From DASCNA01 sp036011305 (GTDB lineage Bacteria > Verrucomicrobiota > Lentisphaeria > Victivallales > GWF2-38-69), in the NCBI GenBank assembly GCA_036011305.1, contig DASCNA010000229.1, forward strand, positions 1 through 44,985: 44,985 bases of DNA. The letters are read 5' to 3'. The notes below the pieces were generated by a model. That model did not search any database. It had not been told where the DNA came from and saw nothing but the letters and a program-made list of their open reading frames with translations. Position numbers and translations under genes: made by a program. Shown piece after piece: positions 17,948 through 26,677 of the stretch. The number at the start of each line of letters is the position of its first letter. Position 1 is the stretch's first letter.

Positions 17948-18210
17948 TATTATACAATCAATACAGCTAATGCTTTTAAGTTTTCATTGACATATTATTT
18001 TTGTCTGCAACGCATACTTCCAGTCAAGCCATTGATCTTTATATAAATTTGCCTGAATGGTTATCTTAGAGTTTTAATTACTTATCATATATTGAAAACG
18101 TGTGCATAAAATTATAAATTATTAAATAATTACCTTGAAATGCTCATTAAATAAAATTAAAGTAAAATTTATATTGTATAAATAATAAAGAGTATATTTT
18201 GGGTGAATAT

Positions 18211-19659
18211 ATGGGGACTCTTGACTACTTAGTACTTTTCGTGTTTTTTGCTGCAATGGTGCTTATAGGTTTTATTGCCAGCAAAAAGGTTTCTAATTCT
18301 AAAGATTTTTTTGTTGCAGGCGGAAAAGTTCCGTGGTGGCTATCTGGAGTTTCTCATCATGTTTCCGGTTATAGCGGTGTAGTTTTTGTCGGTTATGCTT
18401 TAATTGCATATAAGTATGGAATTACAATTTATTTCTGGTGGGCAATTCCAATAACAATTGCATGCATGGTTGGGGCCTTTACTATTGCTCCAAAATGGGT
18501 AGAGTTGAGAAAAAAGCATAACATTCAGTCCCCAACAGAATATTTGGCAAATAGATTTAATCTTCCAACTCAGCAGGTTATTGCATGGTCCGGAGTAATA
18601 TTAAAGTTTTTTGATGTTTCTGCAAAATGGCTTTCCATGGGAATACTGTTAAATGGCTTCACAGGTTTACCGATATATATGGGAATTGTTATTTCAGCCT
18701 GCGTATCCTTGATATATGTTACAATTGGAGGTCTGTGGGCTGACCTATGGAATGATTTTATCCAGTTTGGTGTTCAGCTTTTTGCCGGTATCGTAGTTTT
18801 TGTAGCAACAATAAATTATCTGGGTGGAATTGGTTCTATATTTACTGTATGGGCTAAACTACCTCCAGGACATAGTCATCCGTTCAATGGGCCTTATACT
18901 GTATTATTTATGGTATCATTTATTTTTATATCATTTATGAGCTATAATGGGGGAACCTGGAATTTAGCTACCAGATTTATATCAAATCCTTCAGGTAAAA
19001 GCGCAAGAAAAACAGCTTTACTATCTGGTACTTTATATCTTATATGGCCTCTTTTTCTGTTTTTCCCCATGTGCGTTTCACCACTTATTTTTCCTCATTT
19101 AGCCGACCCGTCCAAAGTATATTCACTGCTTATTTTAAAATTTATGCCTCCTGGTTTTGTCGGATTAGTTCTTGCATCTATGTTTGCAAATACAATGTCA
19201 ATGACTACTTCAGATGCAAATACTATTTCAGCTGTAATCACAAGAGATATAATGCCTGTTTTTTCTAAAAAAATAAAATCTTATACCGGCAGAAAATCTT
19301 TAAAAATTGCAAGGATTTCGACTTTTACTTTTACACTTATTACAATAATAATGGCATTGAATGCCAGTTATTTCGGTGGAGTTCTAGGCCTGATTATAAC
19401 ATGGTTTGCTGCGCTTGTCGGTACAACAGCGGTACCGATGCTTCTTGGATTGCTGCCGATTTTTAGAAAAGCCGGATCAGTAATCGCTATATTAAGTATT
19501 TTTGCCGGTATATTTATTTTTATTATGGATAAACAGTTTCCAGTTTCCGCAGGATTTCAGGTCGGTGCACCCGTAATTACTTCTCTCATAGTTTTTGTCG
19601 GTGCAACATTTATAAAAACTGCTTTAGATTTTATAAAAATAAAATATTCAAATAAATAA
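18211..19659 (+). CDS. Sodium:solute symporter (SSS family)
   Basis: This protein of about 482 residues has 13 or so membrane helices. It shows the SSS hallmarks: a DFFVAGGKVPWW loop after helix 1, a SPTEYLANRF segment, and sodium-site Ser/Thr residues in later helices. It imports a sugar, amino sugar or similar solute with Na+. The ATG at 18211 follows GGGTGA and is preferred to an in-frame TTG at 18199. It heads a run of sugar-processing genes (AGE epimerase, ceramidase-like hydrolase, SIS protein), so an amino sugar or a related carbohydrate is the likely substrate. The 251-bp gap before it is AT-rich, with only a weak TTGACA at about 17985. Confidence 0.9.
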   Translation: MGTLDYLVLFVFFAAMVLIGFIASKKVSNSKDFFVAGGKVPWWLSGVSHHVSGYSGVVFVGYALIAYKYGITIYFWWAIPITIACMVGAFTIAPKWVELRKKHNIQSPTEYLANRFNLPTQQVIAWSGVILKFFDVSAKWLSMGILLNGFTGLPIYMGIVISACVSLIYVTIGGLWADLWNDFIQFGVQLFAGIVVFVATINYLGGIGSIFTVWAKLPPGHSHPFNGPYTVLFMVSFIFISFMSYNGGTWNLATRFISNPSGKSARKTALLSGTLYLIWPLFLFFPMCVSPLIFPHLADPSKVYSLLILKFMPPGFVGLVLASMFANTMSMTTSDANTISAVITRDIMPVFSKKIKSYTGRKSLKIARISTFTFTLITIIMALNASYFGGVLGLIITWFAALVGTTAVPMLLGLLPIFRKAGSVIAILSIFAGIFIFIMDKQFPVSAGFQVGAPVITSLIVFVGATFIKTALDFIKIKYSNK

Positions 19660-19695
19660 AAACATATTGCAAAGTATAAAAGCAGATAGTTGAAT

Positions 19696-19719
19696 AAAGT
19701 TTTTTCACGTGATAACTTT
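19696..19719. promoter_or_regulatory. Dyad AAAGTT...TCACGTGA...AACTTT
   Basis: In the 92-bp gap between the symporter and epimerase genes an outer repeat, AAAGTT (19696-19701) and AACTTT (19714-19719), flanks an 8-bp palindrome TCACGTGA (19705-19712). It could be a repressor operator or an internal mRNA-processing hairpin. No T-run follows, so a terminator is unlikely. Confidence 0.3.
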
Positions 19720-19751
19720 TAACTCATTTATTATTTTAGGTAATAATTATA

Positions 19752-21023
19752 ATGAATATAAGCAATGAATCAGACAGAAAAGAGTTATTAAATTTTTATA
19801 TTACTGAAGTCAAAGATAATTTCTGGCCGTATTGGAAGAATTATATTGATGAAGAATATGGCGGTGTTTTTACCTGTATAAGTAATGACGGCAAAGAACT
19901 AATAAACGAAGATAAATATTTATGGTCTCAGGGACGTTATCTGTGGCTGTTATGCAGATTATATTTACTCTCAGATAAAATTAATCTGGATATAGACAGA
20001 AAGAAACTGAAATCTGATTGTTATAAAACAGTTAAATTTATTGTTGATAATGCCGTTTTGGATGATTTTAAGATTGTTTTTCTAACAGATAGATTTGGAA
20101 ATCATAAAACAATTGAAAATTGTGACAGATTAGATGCCAGTATATATGCTGACTGTTTTGTCATTTTAGGTTTAACTGGTTTTATAAAAACCTTTAAGGG
20201 AAATAACAAACTGACTAAACTTTTAATTAATATATATGACTCGGTTATCCAAAGAATCCAGAATTATGATTTCTTAAGTGAGCCTTATCCCGTACCTGAT
20301 GGTTATCGCACTCATGCTGTACCTATGATCCTAATTAATATTGAACTGGAGTTAATTGAAGCATTTTCTGCAAGGGAAAGAGAGTTGAATGAAAAACTTC
20401 AAAGTAATATTGAGCTACATGTTAATGAAATAATGAATATATTCTATAATAATGATAATACTATTTCCGAATTCATTAAAGGTAATGGGGACAGAGATTA
20501 TTCAATGTTGGGAAATCATAGAAATCCGGGGCATACTTTGGAGTGTATGTGGTTTATACTGCAATACTGCAGCTTATTCAAAAAATCAGAATTAATTGAT
20601 AAAATAAACAGTGTTATTAAGAAGAATCTTGATATAGGATGGGATAAAAAATTTGGTGGCTTGTTGAGATTTACAGATGCTGGAGGAAATAAACCCGATG
20701 GCGAGTTTCATGGAAGCAGATATGAACAACTAATACTTGACACCTGGGATATGAAATTGTGGTGGCCTCATTCTGAAGCATTATATGCATTATTATATGC
20801 ATATAAATTTAAAAAAGATGATGAGTTATCATATTGGTTCGATCGCATGTTTGAATACACTTTTGATATTTTTCCAAAAAATTCTGATAAAGAATGGATT
20901 CAAATTAGAAAAAGAAACGGTGAAACCAATGATATGGTTGTTGCTTTGCCTGTTAAAGATCCATTTCATATAATTCGGTTTTTTATACTAAGTATAGAGC
21001 TGCTTTTAAAAACAGAGGAATAG
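19752..21023 (+). CDS. N-acylglucosamine 2-epimerase / cellobiose 2-epimerase family protein
   Basis: This 423-residue (alpha/alpha)6-barrel protein of the AGE/CE family interconverts sugars at C2 (for example GlcNAc/ManNAc or glucose/mannose units). Recognisable motifs are YLWSQGRYLWLL near residue 50, the catalytic-His segment NHRNPGHTLE (254-264, His261), FHGSRYEQ, and WWPHSEAL (337-344, His340). These histidines are the expected acid/base pair. It follows the symporter gene and is 3 bp from the ceramidase-like gene, so it forms part of a carbohydrate operon. Sequence alone does not separate free-sugar from disaccharide or amino-sugar substrates. Confidence 0.88.
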   Translation: MNISNESDRKELLNFYITEVKDNFWPYWKNYIDEEYGGVFTCISNDGKELINEDKYLWSQGRYLWLLCRLYLLSDKINLDIDRKKLKSDCYKTVKFIVDNAVLDDFKIVFLTDRFGNHKTIENCDRLDASIYADCFVILGLTGFIKTFKGNNKLTKLLINIYDSVIQRIQNYDFLSEPYPVPDGYRTHAVPMILINIELELIEAFSARERELNEKLQSNIELHVNEIMNIFYNNDNTISEFIKGNGDRDYSMLGNHRNPGHTLECMWFILQYCSLFKKSELIDKINSVIKKNLDIGWDKKFGGLLRFTDAGGNKPDGEFHGSRYEQLILDTWDMKLWWPHSEALYALLYAYKFKKDDELSYWFDRMFEYTFDIFPKNSDKEWIQIRKRNGETNDMVVALPVKDPFHIIRFFILSIELLLKTEE

Positions 21024-21026
21024 AAA

Positions 21027-22325
21027 GTGAAAAATACAGCTTATTGCGGTTTTTCTAAAATATGTATAACTCCAAAGCATAAAGTTCATCTGGCAGGTTA
21101 TGAACATAGAATTAGTGAATTTGATAAAATTTGCGAAGATCTATTTTTAAGAGTTCTGTATATAGAGCTGAATAAAAAAGAAAGTGATAAAAAAGTAATA
21201 ATAACAGCCGATCTTATCTGGTGGGATAATGCACTAGTCACTGAACTAAAATATCTGCTTAATAAAAAATATAATTTGAGAACTGAAAATATTTTCTTTT
21301 CAGCAACCCACTCGCACAGTACTCCGCAGATCGCAAAGGGATTATCTCCGTTACTTGGGAAAATTGATGATAGATATATCGAATATTTAAGAGTAAAAAT
21401 ATTTAGAGCAATACAGAATGCCATTGACTCAAAAGAAAAATGTTATGTAAAATTTAGCAAAACATCATGTCAACTAGGTATCAACAGGCGTTTGAAAAAA
21501 GACGGGCAAATAAAAATGGCTCCGAATTATGATGGAGTTAATGATACAACAGTAAAAATCCTGGAATTTTTTTCTTCAGAAAATGATCTGTTAAGAGGTA
21601 TGCTGATCCATGGAATCTGTCACGCTAATGTTTCAGCTGAAAATTCAGTATCACCTGATTTTCCAGGTATTGCTGTCAGTTTAATAGAAAAGCATCATAA
21701 GAATAAAATAACAGCATGTTATTTACAGGGATTCTGTGGGAATATAAGACCTGATTTTATTGATGAAGATGAATTTAAGCAGGGAGTTCATGATGATGCT
21801 TTACTTTACGGAAAGAAACTTGCAGAAAGTATTTGCAAGAATTCAAAACGTAAAACTGTGAACTTTAAATTTTCTACTGAATTGGGATATGAATTAAGGA
21901 TGAGGCTGCCTTTTAAAAAACTGCCGACGAAAAAACGTCTTTCTGAATTGAAAAAATATCAATGTACAAATCGCGCTTTAAAAAAATGGTCTTCTGTTTT
22001 ATTGAAAAAGAAAAAGTATTTTAAAGAGAATATACCTAATTTATTAATTCATCGTTTGCCAATTTGTGAAGAATTTATATTGGTAGGTGTTAATGCGGAA
22101 GTAGTTATTGAATACCATTTTAAATTAAAAAAATATTTTGGAGAAGCAGTTATTCCAGTAGGATATTGTGACGGAATAGTCGGGTATATACCGACAGCAA
22201 AACAAATAAATGAAGGCGGATATGAAGCCTGGGATGCATACAAGTACTTTATTTTACCTTTTGTATTTAGTGAAAAAATAGAAGAAAAATTTTCTTCTGC
22301 ATTAAAAAAATTGTTTTATAATTAA
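21027..22325 (+). CDS. Neutral ceramidase-like zinc hydrolase, N-terminal domain only
   Basis: This 432-residue protein resembles the N-terminal zinc domain of neutral/alkaline ceramidases. The metal-site signature ATHSHSTPQ provides His95 and His97; a second His (His199) lies before SPDFPG; and INEGGYEA near the C-terminus supplies a Tyr like the ceramidase zinc-site Tyr. True ceramidases are about 650 residues with an extra C-terminal immunoglobulin-like domain and a signal peptide; both are missing. In a sugar operon it is more likely a cytoplasmic amidase/deacylase-like hydrolase for an N-acylated substrate than a ceramidase, but that is inference. The start is GTG with GAGGA 7-8 bp upstream, 3 bp after the epimerase gene. 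Confidence 0.8.
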   Translation: MKNTAYCGFSKICITPKHKVHLAGYEHRISEFDKICEDLFLRVLYIELNKKESDKKVIITADLIWWDNALVTELKYLLNKKYNLRTENIFFSATHSHSTPQIAKGLSPLLGKIDDRYIEYLRVKIFRAIQNAIDSKEKCYVKFSKTSCQLGINRRLKKDGQIKMAPNYDGVNDTTVKILEFFSSENDLLRGMLIHGICHANVSAENSVSPDFPGIAVSLIEKHHKNKITACYLQGFCGNIRPDFIDEDEFKQGVHDDALLYGKKLAESICKNSKRKTVNFKFSTELGYELRMRLPFKKLPTKKRLSELKKYQCTNRALKKWSSVLLKKKKYFKENIPNLLIHRLPICEEFILVGVNAEVVIEYHFKLKKYFGEAVIPVGYCDGIVGYIPTAKQINEGGYEAWDAYKYFILPFVFSEKIEEKFSSALKKLFYN

Positions 22326-22355
22326 ATCATACTTAAATAAAAGGATAGGGAAAAG

Positions 22356-23111
22356 ATGGAAAATTCTATTACAAAACAATATTTATCAAAAGTAATTAAT
22401 CATTTAAATAGCATTGCTAACCAAGAAGATAATATAAAGAAAGCGGCGGACCTAATTGTAGAGCAGGTAAAAAGAAATAGAATAATTCATGCTTACGGAC
22501 CTGGCGGACACTCAAACCTCGGGACACAGGAAATTTTTTTCAGGGCCGGTGGATTAATGTGCATAAACGCTATTCTTGATGGGGGAACTCTATTAAGTAA
22601 TGGCGCTTTGCGTTCAATGCAGATTGAAAGACTGCCTGGTTATGGAAAAATTGTGATAGGCGATTATGACATTCAGAAAGGCGATCTGCTTATAATTATT
22701 AATGCCTATGGAATAAATTCTGCAACTATTGATGCTGCATTGGAAGCAAAGAAGTTAGGAGTGAAAACGATAGGGGTAACATCGGCGAAACATGCTTCGG
22801 CTACTCCTGAAAATCATATAGCCAGACATCCTTCAAAGAAAAATTTATTTGAGATAGTGGATGTATTACTAGATTGTGAAGTTGAGGTGGGAGATGCTGT
22901 AATTGAGATACCGGGATTTGAACAGAAAGTCGCTGCAATGTCCACTTTTGCCAATGCATTCTTATTAAACAGTATGGTAGCAGAAGCTGTAAATAAACTG
23001 GTAGGAGAAGGAATAAAACCACCAGTATGGATGAGTGGTAATGCTGAAGGGGGAGATGAATGGAATAATCGCTTTATTGATGAATTTAAAGATAAAATTA
23101 GATTTCTTTAA
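22356..23111 (+). CDS. SIS-domain phosphosugar-binding protein (UPF0309-like)
   Basis: This 251-residue protein has a single SIS domain: AYGPGGHSNLGTQEIFFRAGG (phosphate-binding Ser region), GDLLIIINAYGINSATID, and VKTIGVTSAKHA. It is shaped like the UPF0309 group of sugar isomerase-type proteins that bind or isomerise sugar phosphates. It lies 30 bp after the ceramidase-like gene with a clear AGGATAGGG site. It completes a plausible pathway: import, epimerisation, de-acylation, and sugar-phosphate isomerisation, although no kinase is present in the window. A 16-bp AT palindrome (23135-23150) follows the stop codon. Confidence 0.85.
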   Translation: MENSITKQYLSKVINHLNSIANQEDNIKKAADLIVEQVKRNRIIHAYGPGGHSNLGTQEIFFRAGGLMCINAILDGGTLLSNGALRSMQIERLPGYGKIVIGDYDIQKGDLLIIINAYGINSATIDAALEAKKLGVKTIGVTSAKHASATPENHIARHPSKKNLFEIVDVLLDCEVEVGDAVIEIPGFEQKVAAMSTFANAFLLNSMVAEAVNKLVGEGIKPPVWMSGNAEGGDEWNNRFIDEFKDKIRFL

Positions 23112-23246
23112 TTTATCAACTTGGAAGTTCGTACTTAAAATATATTTTAATTAGCCTAAAAGTCAGCAAATAGAGTATAATAAATTATATATCTTAATTC
23201 TGCTTAAAATCTACAATATAAAATATTTATGGTAAGGAGTGATAAT

Positions 23247-23846
23247 ATGCCATTAAAATCTTTAATGATGGTATGTCTGATTTATGTTTTTAGTTTCCCT
23301 ATTATTGGAGCTGTAGAACCTGCGGCTAATTTAGCAGGATTGGTTTATCAAGATGGTAAGTATTATAAACATCCATCTGAAGGCCCTTATTCGGGAAGAG
23401 TTTATAGACATTTTTCCAACGGTAAAAAATCTTTTGAAATAAATCTGCATAACGGCGAACTTAATGGAGTATGGAAGGTTTGGTACACTAACGGGAAATT
23501 GAAAAAGAAAATGTATTATAAATCAGGCAAATTATCAGGTCCCTATGAAATATGGTATAGTAACGGAAATAAATTTTTGCATTTTGATTTTGTAAACGGA
23601 CATTTACAAAAACAGGTAGATGGCTGGTATAAAAATGGTAATAAATGGTTTGTAGATGTTTTCAACCATGGAAAAACTGATGGTGTATTAAGTATCTGGA
23701 ATGAAAACGGTGAATTTGCTTCTAAAATAATAATACCTGAAGAAGGTCTTCTTAATGCAAATCCTAAAGAAAAAAATAAAGATATTGTTACCATAAATAC
23801 ATTACGCAGAAAAATTATACTCGAAAGGGACAATTTGGGTAGGTAG
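23247..23846 (+). CDS. Secreted MORN/YwqK-like repeat protein
   Basis: This protein of 199 residues has a signal peptide (about 1-22, ending IIGA). The mature part is built from repeats of the form (K/N)NGK..F...NGELNGVWKVWY: about five MORN-variant repeats between residues 50 and 165, with repeated WY-NG turns. Such repeats form extended beta sheets and occur in bacterial surface proteins and YwqK-type antitoxin-like proteins. The ATG at 23247 sits 7 bp after a near-perfect AAGGAG, so it is preferred over the in-frame ATG at 23229. It stands alone after the sugar operon. A role is not known. Confidence 0.75.
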   Translation: MPLKSLMMVCLIYVFSFPIIGAVEPAANLAGLVYQDGKYYKHPSEGPYSGRVYRHFSNGKKSFEINLHNGELNGVWKVWYTNGKLKKKMYYKSGKLSGPYEIWYSNGNKFLHFDFVNGHLQKQVDGWYKNGNKWFVDVFNHGKTDGVLSIWNENGEFASKIIIPEEGLLNANPKEKNKDIVTINTLRRKIILERDNLGR

Positions 23847-24242
23847 TTTTGATAAATTATCAATATCTAAGATCTGCACTAAAATTTCTCTAACAGCTGC
23901 TGCTTTCGCTGACATTACGTTGCTTAAGAGAAAAGTTTGCAATGCAATGGGGGGATAGAAAATTCATGAAGATGCCTACAGGCAATCAATAGTTTATATT
24001 GAGTAAAATGTTAAAACAGGATCATTATACTGTTTTAATTTCATATTTTGATCAATAAGTTGCATACGGCATGCTAATTAATGTTAATTTAATAAAAAGT
24101 AACATTATGTAGCTTTTGTGTAAAAAAGAAATACATTATAACATTTTTAGTATTGTTGACGGGCATTAAGTTAAAAGAAATAAATTATGATTGTTTTTTT
24201 CTTAAATATGAATTTTGGAATAAAAAATTGGAGAGTACTGAA
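23847..24242. promoter_or_regulatory. Intergenic region upstream of cooS with two inverted repeats
   Basis: Nearly 400 bp without a gene. Two inverted repeats stand out. TTAAAACAG (24011-24019) pairs with CTGTTTTAA (24030-24038) around 10 bases, and TAATGTTA (24079-24086) pairs with TAACATTA (24100-24107) around 13 bases. Neither has a T-run in the right place for a strong terminator. Their position 140-230 bp before the CO dehydrogenase start makes one or both possible operators for a CO- or redox-responsive regulator; this is inference. Confidence 0.4.
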
Positions 24243-26240
24243 ATGACAGAGAAAGAAAATATAAAATCAATTAATGCTGAAAATCATGATCATGAACACC
24301 ATCATCATCATGGTGGTACTAATGATTATATGAAAGCTGTTTCAGAGTACAGAAAAACATTTGCCAGCAAACAGGATGTGATTAACAATACACCTGATCC
24401 TGGAGTTAGAGATATGCTTCTAAGAATGGAGCAGATTGGTTGTGAGAATTCATTTGACAGATTTGATAAGCAAAAACCTCAATGTAGCTTTGGAATAGCT
24501 GGCACCTGTTGTAAAATTTGTTTTATGGGACCATGTAAAATTACTCCTAAAAGCCCGAAAGGAGTTTGTGGCGCAGATGCAGATTTAATCGTTGCAAGAA
24601 ATGTGCTGAGAAGCCTTGCTGCAGGCGTTGCTGCCCATGGTGTTCATGGGAGAGAAGTCGTAATGGCTTTGAGAAAAGCAGCAGAAGGTGAACTTAATCT
24701 GCCGATTGTAGGAGATTCAGTATTAAATTTATGTGTTGAGAAATTTGGAATAAACCCTGAAGGTAAATCTAAGAAAGAACTTGTTCTTGAAGTTACAGAT
24801 ATCCTTCTTGATGATATGTCCAGAACTAAGGATGGTACATTTAAATTGATAAAAGCATTTGCTTCTCCTGAAAGACAGAAAGTCTGGGAAAAAATGGATA
24901 TAATCCCTATTAGCGCATATCATGAAGTATTCGAAGCTTTGCATAAAACAAACTGCGGAACCGACGGTGATTGGGAGAATACAATGAAGCAGTTTGGGCG
25001 TTGCGGGCTTTCATTTCTTTATTCTGGTGTATTAACACCGTATCTGGCAACTGATATTTTGTTTGGACACCCGGTAAAACATACAGCAAAAGTAAATGTA
25101 GGGGCCATAAAAGAAGGTTATGTAAATATTGCAGTTCATGGTCATCTGCCTACACTTGTAAGTGAAGTTATAAAACAGGGTAGAAGTGAAGAGTTTATCA
25201 AATTAGCAAAACAGCATGGTGCAAAAGGGATTCAGTTTTATGGTATTTGCTGTACCGGTTTGGCTGCACTTTACAGATATAAAGATGTTATCCCGTTGTC
25301 GAATGCAGTTGGAGCTGAGTTAATTTTAGGAACAGGGGCTCTTGATCTTTGGCTTGCAGATATTCAGGATGTATTTCCAGGTATTATGGAAGTTGCAAAA
25401 TGTTTCAGGACTACTGTTATTACGACAAGTGATTCAGCAAGACTTCCTGAGGCTGAACACTATGGCTATGATCGCCATCATTCCAACTTTAATGAAACTG
25501 AATCCCTTGCAAAAAAAATAGTAACAAGAGCTGTAGAAAGTTTTGCTAAAAGACGCGATATTCCAGTATTTATACCACCCTATGAAGTTGATGCTGAAGT
25601 TGGTTTCTCTCCTGAATATGTAGATGAAAATCTTGGTATGAATAAAATTGCAGAAGCTATGAAAGAGGGTAAAATTCTCGGAGTGCTTAACATGGTCGGT
25701 TGCTGTAACCCGAGGGTAGTTTTTGAAAAAGCTATTGTTGATATTGCAGAAAAGCTGATTAAAAATAATGTAATTATTCTTACAAATGGCTGTGCATCAT
25801 TTCCGCTCTTAAAGCTTGGATTTTGTAAAGAAGATGCAGGTAAAAAAGCTGGAAATGGCCTGAAAAGTATATTGCCGGAAGGTTTCCCGCCAGTATGGCA
25901 CATGGGAGAGTGTATTGATAATGCAAGATGTGCAAATACTTTTGCCGGTATTGCAGGTGCAGCTGGCTATGAAGTGAAAGATATGCCTTTTGCTATGTCC
26001 AGTCCTGAATGGTCAAATGAAAAAGCTATAGGAGCTTCTTTTAGCTTTAGGCTACTGGGTATTAACTCTTATCATTGTGTATATCCCGCAGCTCATGGTT
26101 CTGAAAAAGTTATGAATCACATAATGAATGCAAAAGATACTCTAGGTTCAACAATGACCGTTGATCTGAATCCTTCTAAGCTAGCTGACAAAATAATAGA
26201 AGATTTTAAAGAAAAAAGAAAAGCTTTAGAATGGAATTAA
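24243..26240 (+). CDS. cooS: Anaerobic Ni-Fe-S carbon monoxide dehydrogenase CooS with His-rich N-terminus
   Basis: This 665-residue enzyme catalyses CO + H2O = CO2 + 2 e- + 2 H+, passing electrons to ferredoxin. D- and B-cluster cysteines form the pattern C81-x7-C89, C90-x2-C93-x4-C98-x10-C109. The Ni-Fe C-cluster region has VHGH (His299/301), GICC (336-337), GCC (487-488), TNGC (517) and MGEC (557). Compared with typical enzymes of about 635 residues it has some 40 extra N-terminal residues that contain HDHEHHHHH (15-23, seven His), a likely nickel-binding patch. The ATG at 24243 follows GGAGAG and is preferred over an upstream in-frame TTG at 24153. No cooC, cooF or acetyl-CoA synthase genes lie in the window, so it may work as a free-standing CO-oxidising or ferredoxin-reducing unit. 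Confidence 0.95.
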   Translation: MTEKENIKSINAENHDHEHHHHHGGTNDYMKAVSEYRKTFASKQDVINNTPDPGVRDMLLRMEQIGCENSFDRFDKQKPQCSFGIAGTCCKICFMGPCKITPKSPKGVCGADADLIVARNVLRSLAAGVAAHGVHGREVVMALRKAAEGELNLPIVGDSVLNLCVEKFGINPEGKSKKELVLEVTDILLDDMSRTKDGTFKLIKAFASPERQKVWEKMDIIPISAYHEVFEALHKTNCGTDGDWENTMKQFGRCGLSFLYSGVLTPYLATDILFGHPVKHTAKVNVGAIKEGYVNIAVHGHLPTLVSEVIKQGRSEEFIKLAKQHGAKGIQFYGICCTGLAALYRYKDVIPLSNAVGAELILGTGALDLWLADIQDVFPGIMEVAKCFRTTVITTSDSARLPEAEHYGYDRHHSNFNETESLAKKIVTRAVESFAKRRDIPVFIPPYEVDAEVGFSPEYVDENLGMNKIAEAMKEGKILGVLNMVGCCNPRVVFEKAIVDIAEKLIKNNVIILTNGCASFPLLKLGFCKEDAGKKAGNGLKSILPEGFPPVWHMGECIDNARCANTFAGIAGAAGYEVKDMPFAMSSPEWSNEKAIGASFSFRLLGINSYHCVYPAAHGSEKVMNHIMNAKDTLGSTMTVDLNPSKLADKIIEDFKEKRKALEWN

Positions 26241-26320
26241 ACTAATTGTTAATGATAAATTGTTAATGGTTAATTAAGTTATAATTCATAATAGATCTTT
26301 GCTGTGGATGCTTGGAGCAC

Positions 26321-26356
26321 TTTAATTAAGTATTCTTAAGAGAATACTTGATTAAA
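26321..26356 (+). terminator. Strong 16-bp hairpin after cooS
   Basis: Arms 26321-26336 (TTTAATTAAGTATTCT) and 26341-26356 (AGAATACTTGATTAAA) pair over 16 bp with a single G.U wobble and the tetraloop TAAG, 81 bp after the cooS stop codon. No T-run follows. It is probably the cooS 3' end (terminator or stabilising hairpin). Confidence 0.55.
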
Positions 26357-26677
26357 TAAGCATAACTTATGTGCGATTTATTGATGACTTGGTTATTATT
26401 TGTAATAATATATATTCCCGGTAGGATTATTAAAAATAATCTCTGAATATTTTTATTTAGTTATAAAATTTGAATGTTGGTATTTTTTATACATATTTGA
26501 TTTACAACATTATAACTTTAAACTTTAAAACCTTTAATACACTTTCAGTGTGTTAAAGAAATTTGCAAAACACATTGTAGTGCGCCTAGATAAGGCGCTG
26601 GATATGAAAAGATGAGCCTAATTCCTGAATATGTTTCATTGTAGATGAAGCGTTGGATTACTTGGATGGATATACGT
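26357..26677. other. Structured non-coding region upstream of the peptide gene
   Basis: This stretch of about 320 bases has no gene. Two further strong hairpins lie in its second half. CTTTAATACACT (26532-26543) pairs with AGTGTGTTAAAG (26547-26558) with a 3-base loop and one wobble. GCGCCT (26582-26587) pairs with AGGCGC (26593-26598), a GC-only stem that is striking in such AT-rich DNA. They sit 80-145 bp before the start of the Cys-rich peptide gene and could be a structured leader (attenuator or regulatory RNA) or the remains of a repeat element. Confidence 0.4.

Noticed and set aside
21027..22325. True neutral ceramidase
   Set aside because: Only the N-terminal zinc domain is present, with no signal peptide and a sugar-gene context, so the ceramidase name is not used as the function.
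24153..24242. Upstream in-frame TTG start of cooS
   Set aside because: It would add 30 residues unlike other CooS proteins, and the ATG at 24243 has a better ribosome-binding site.
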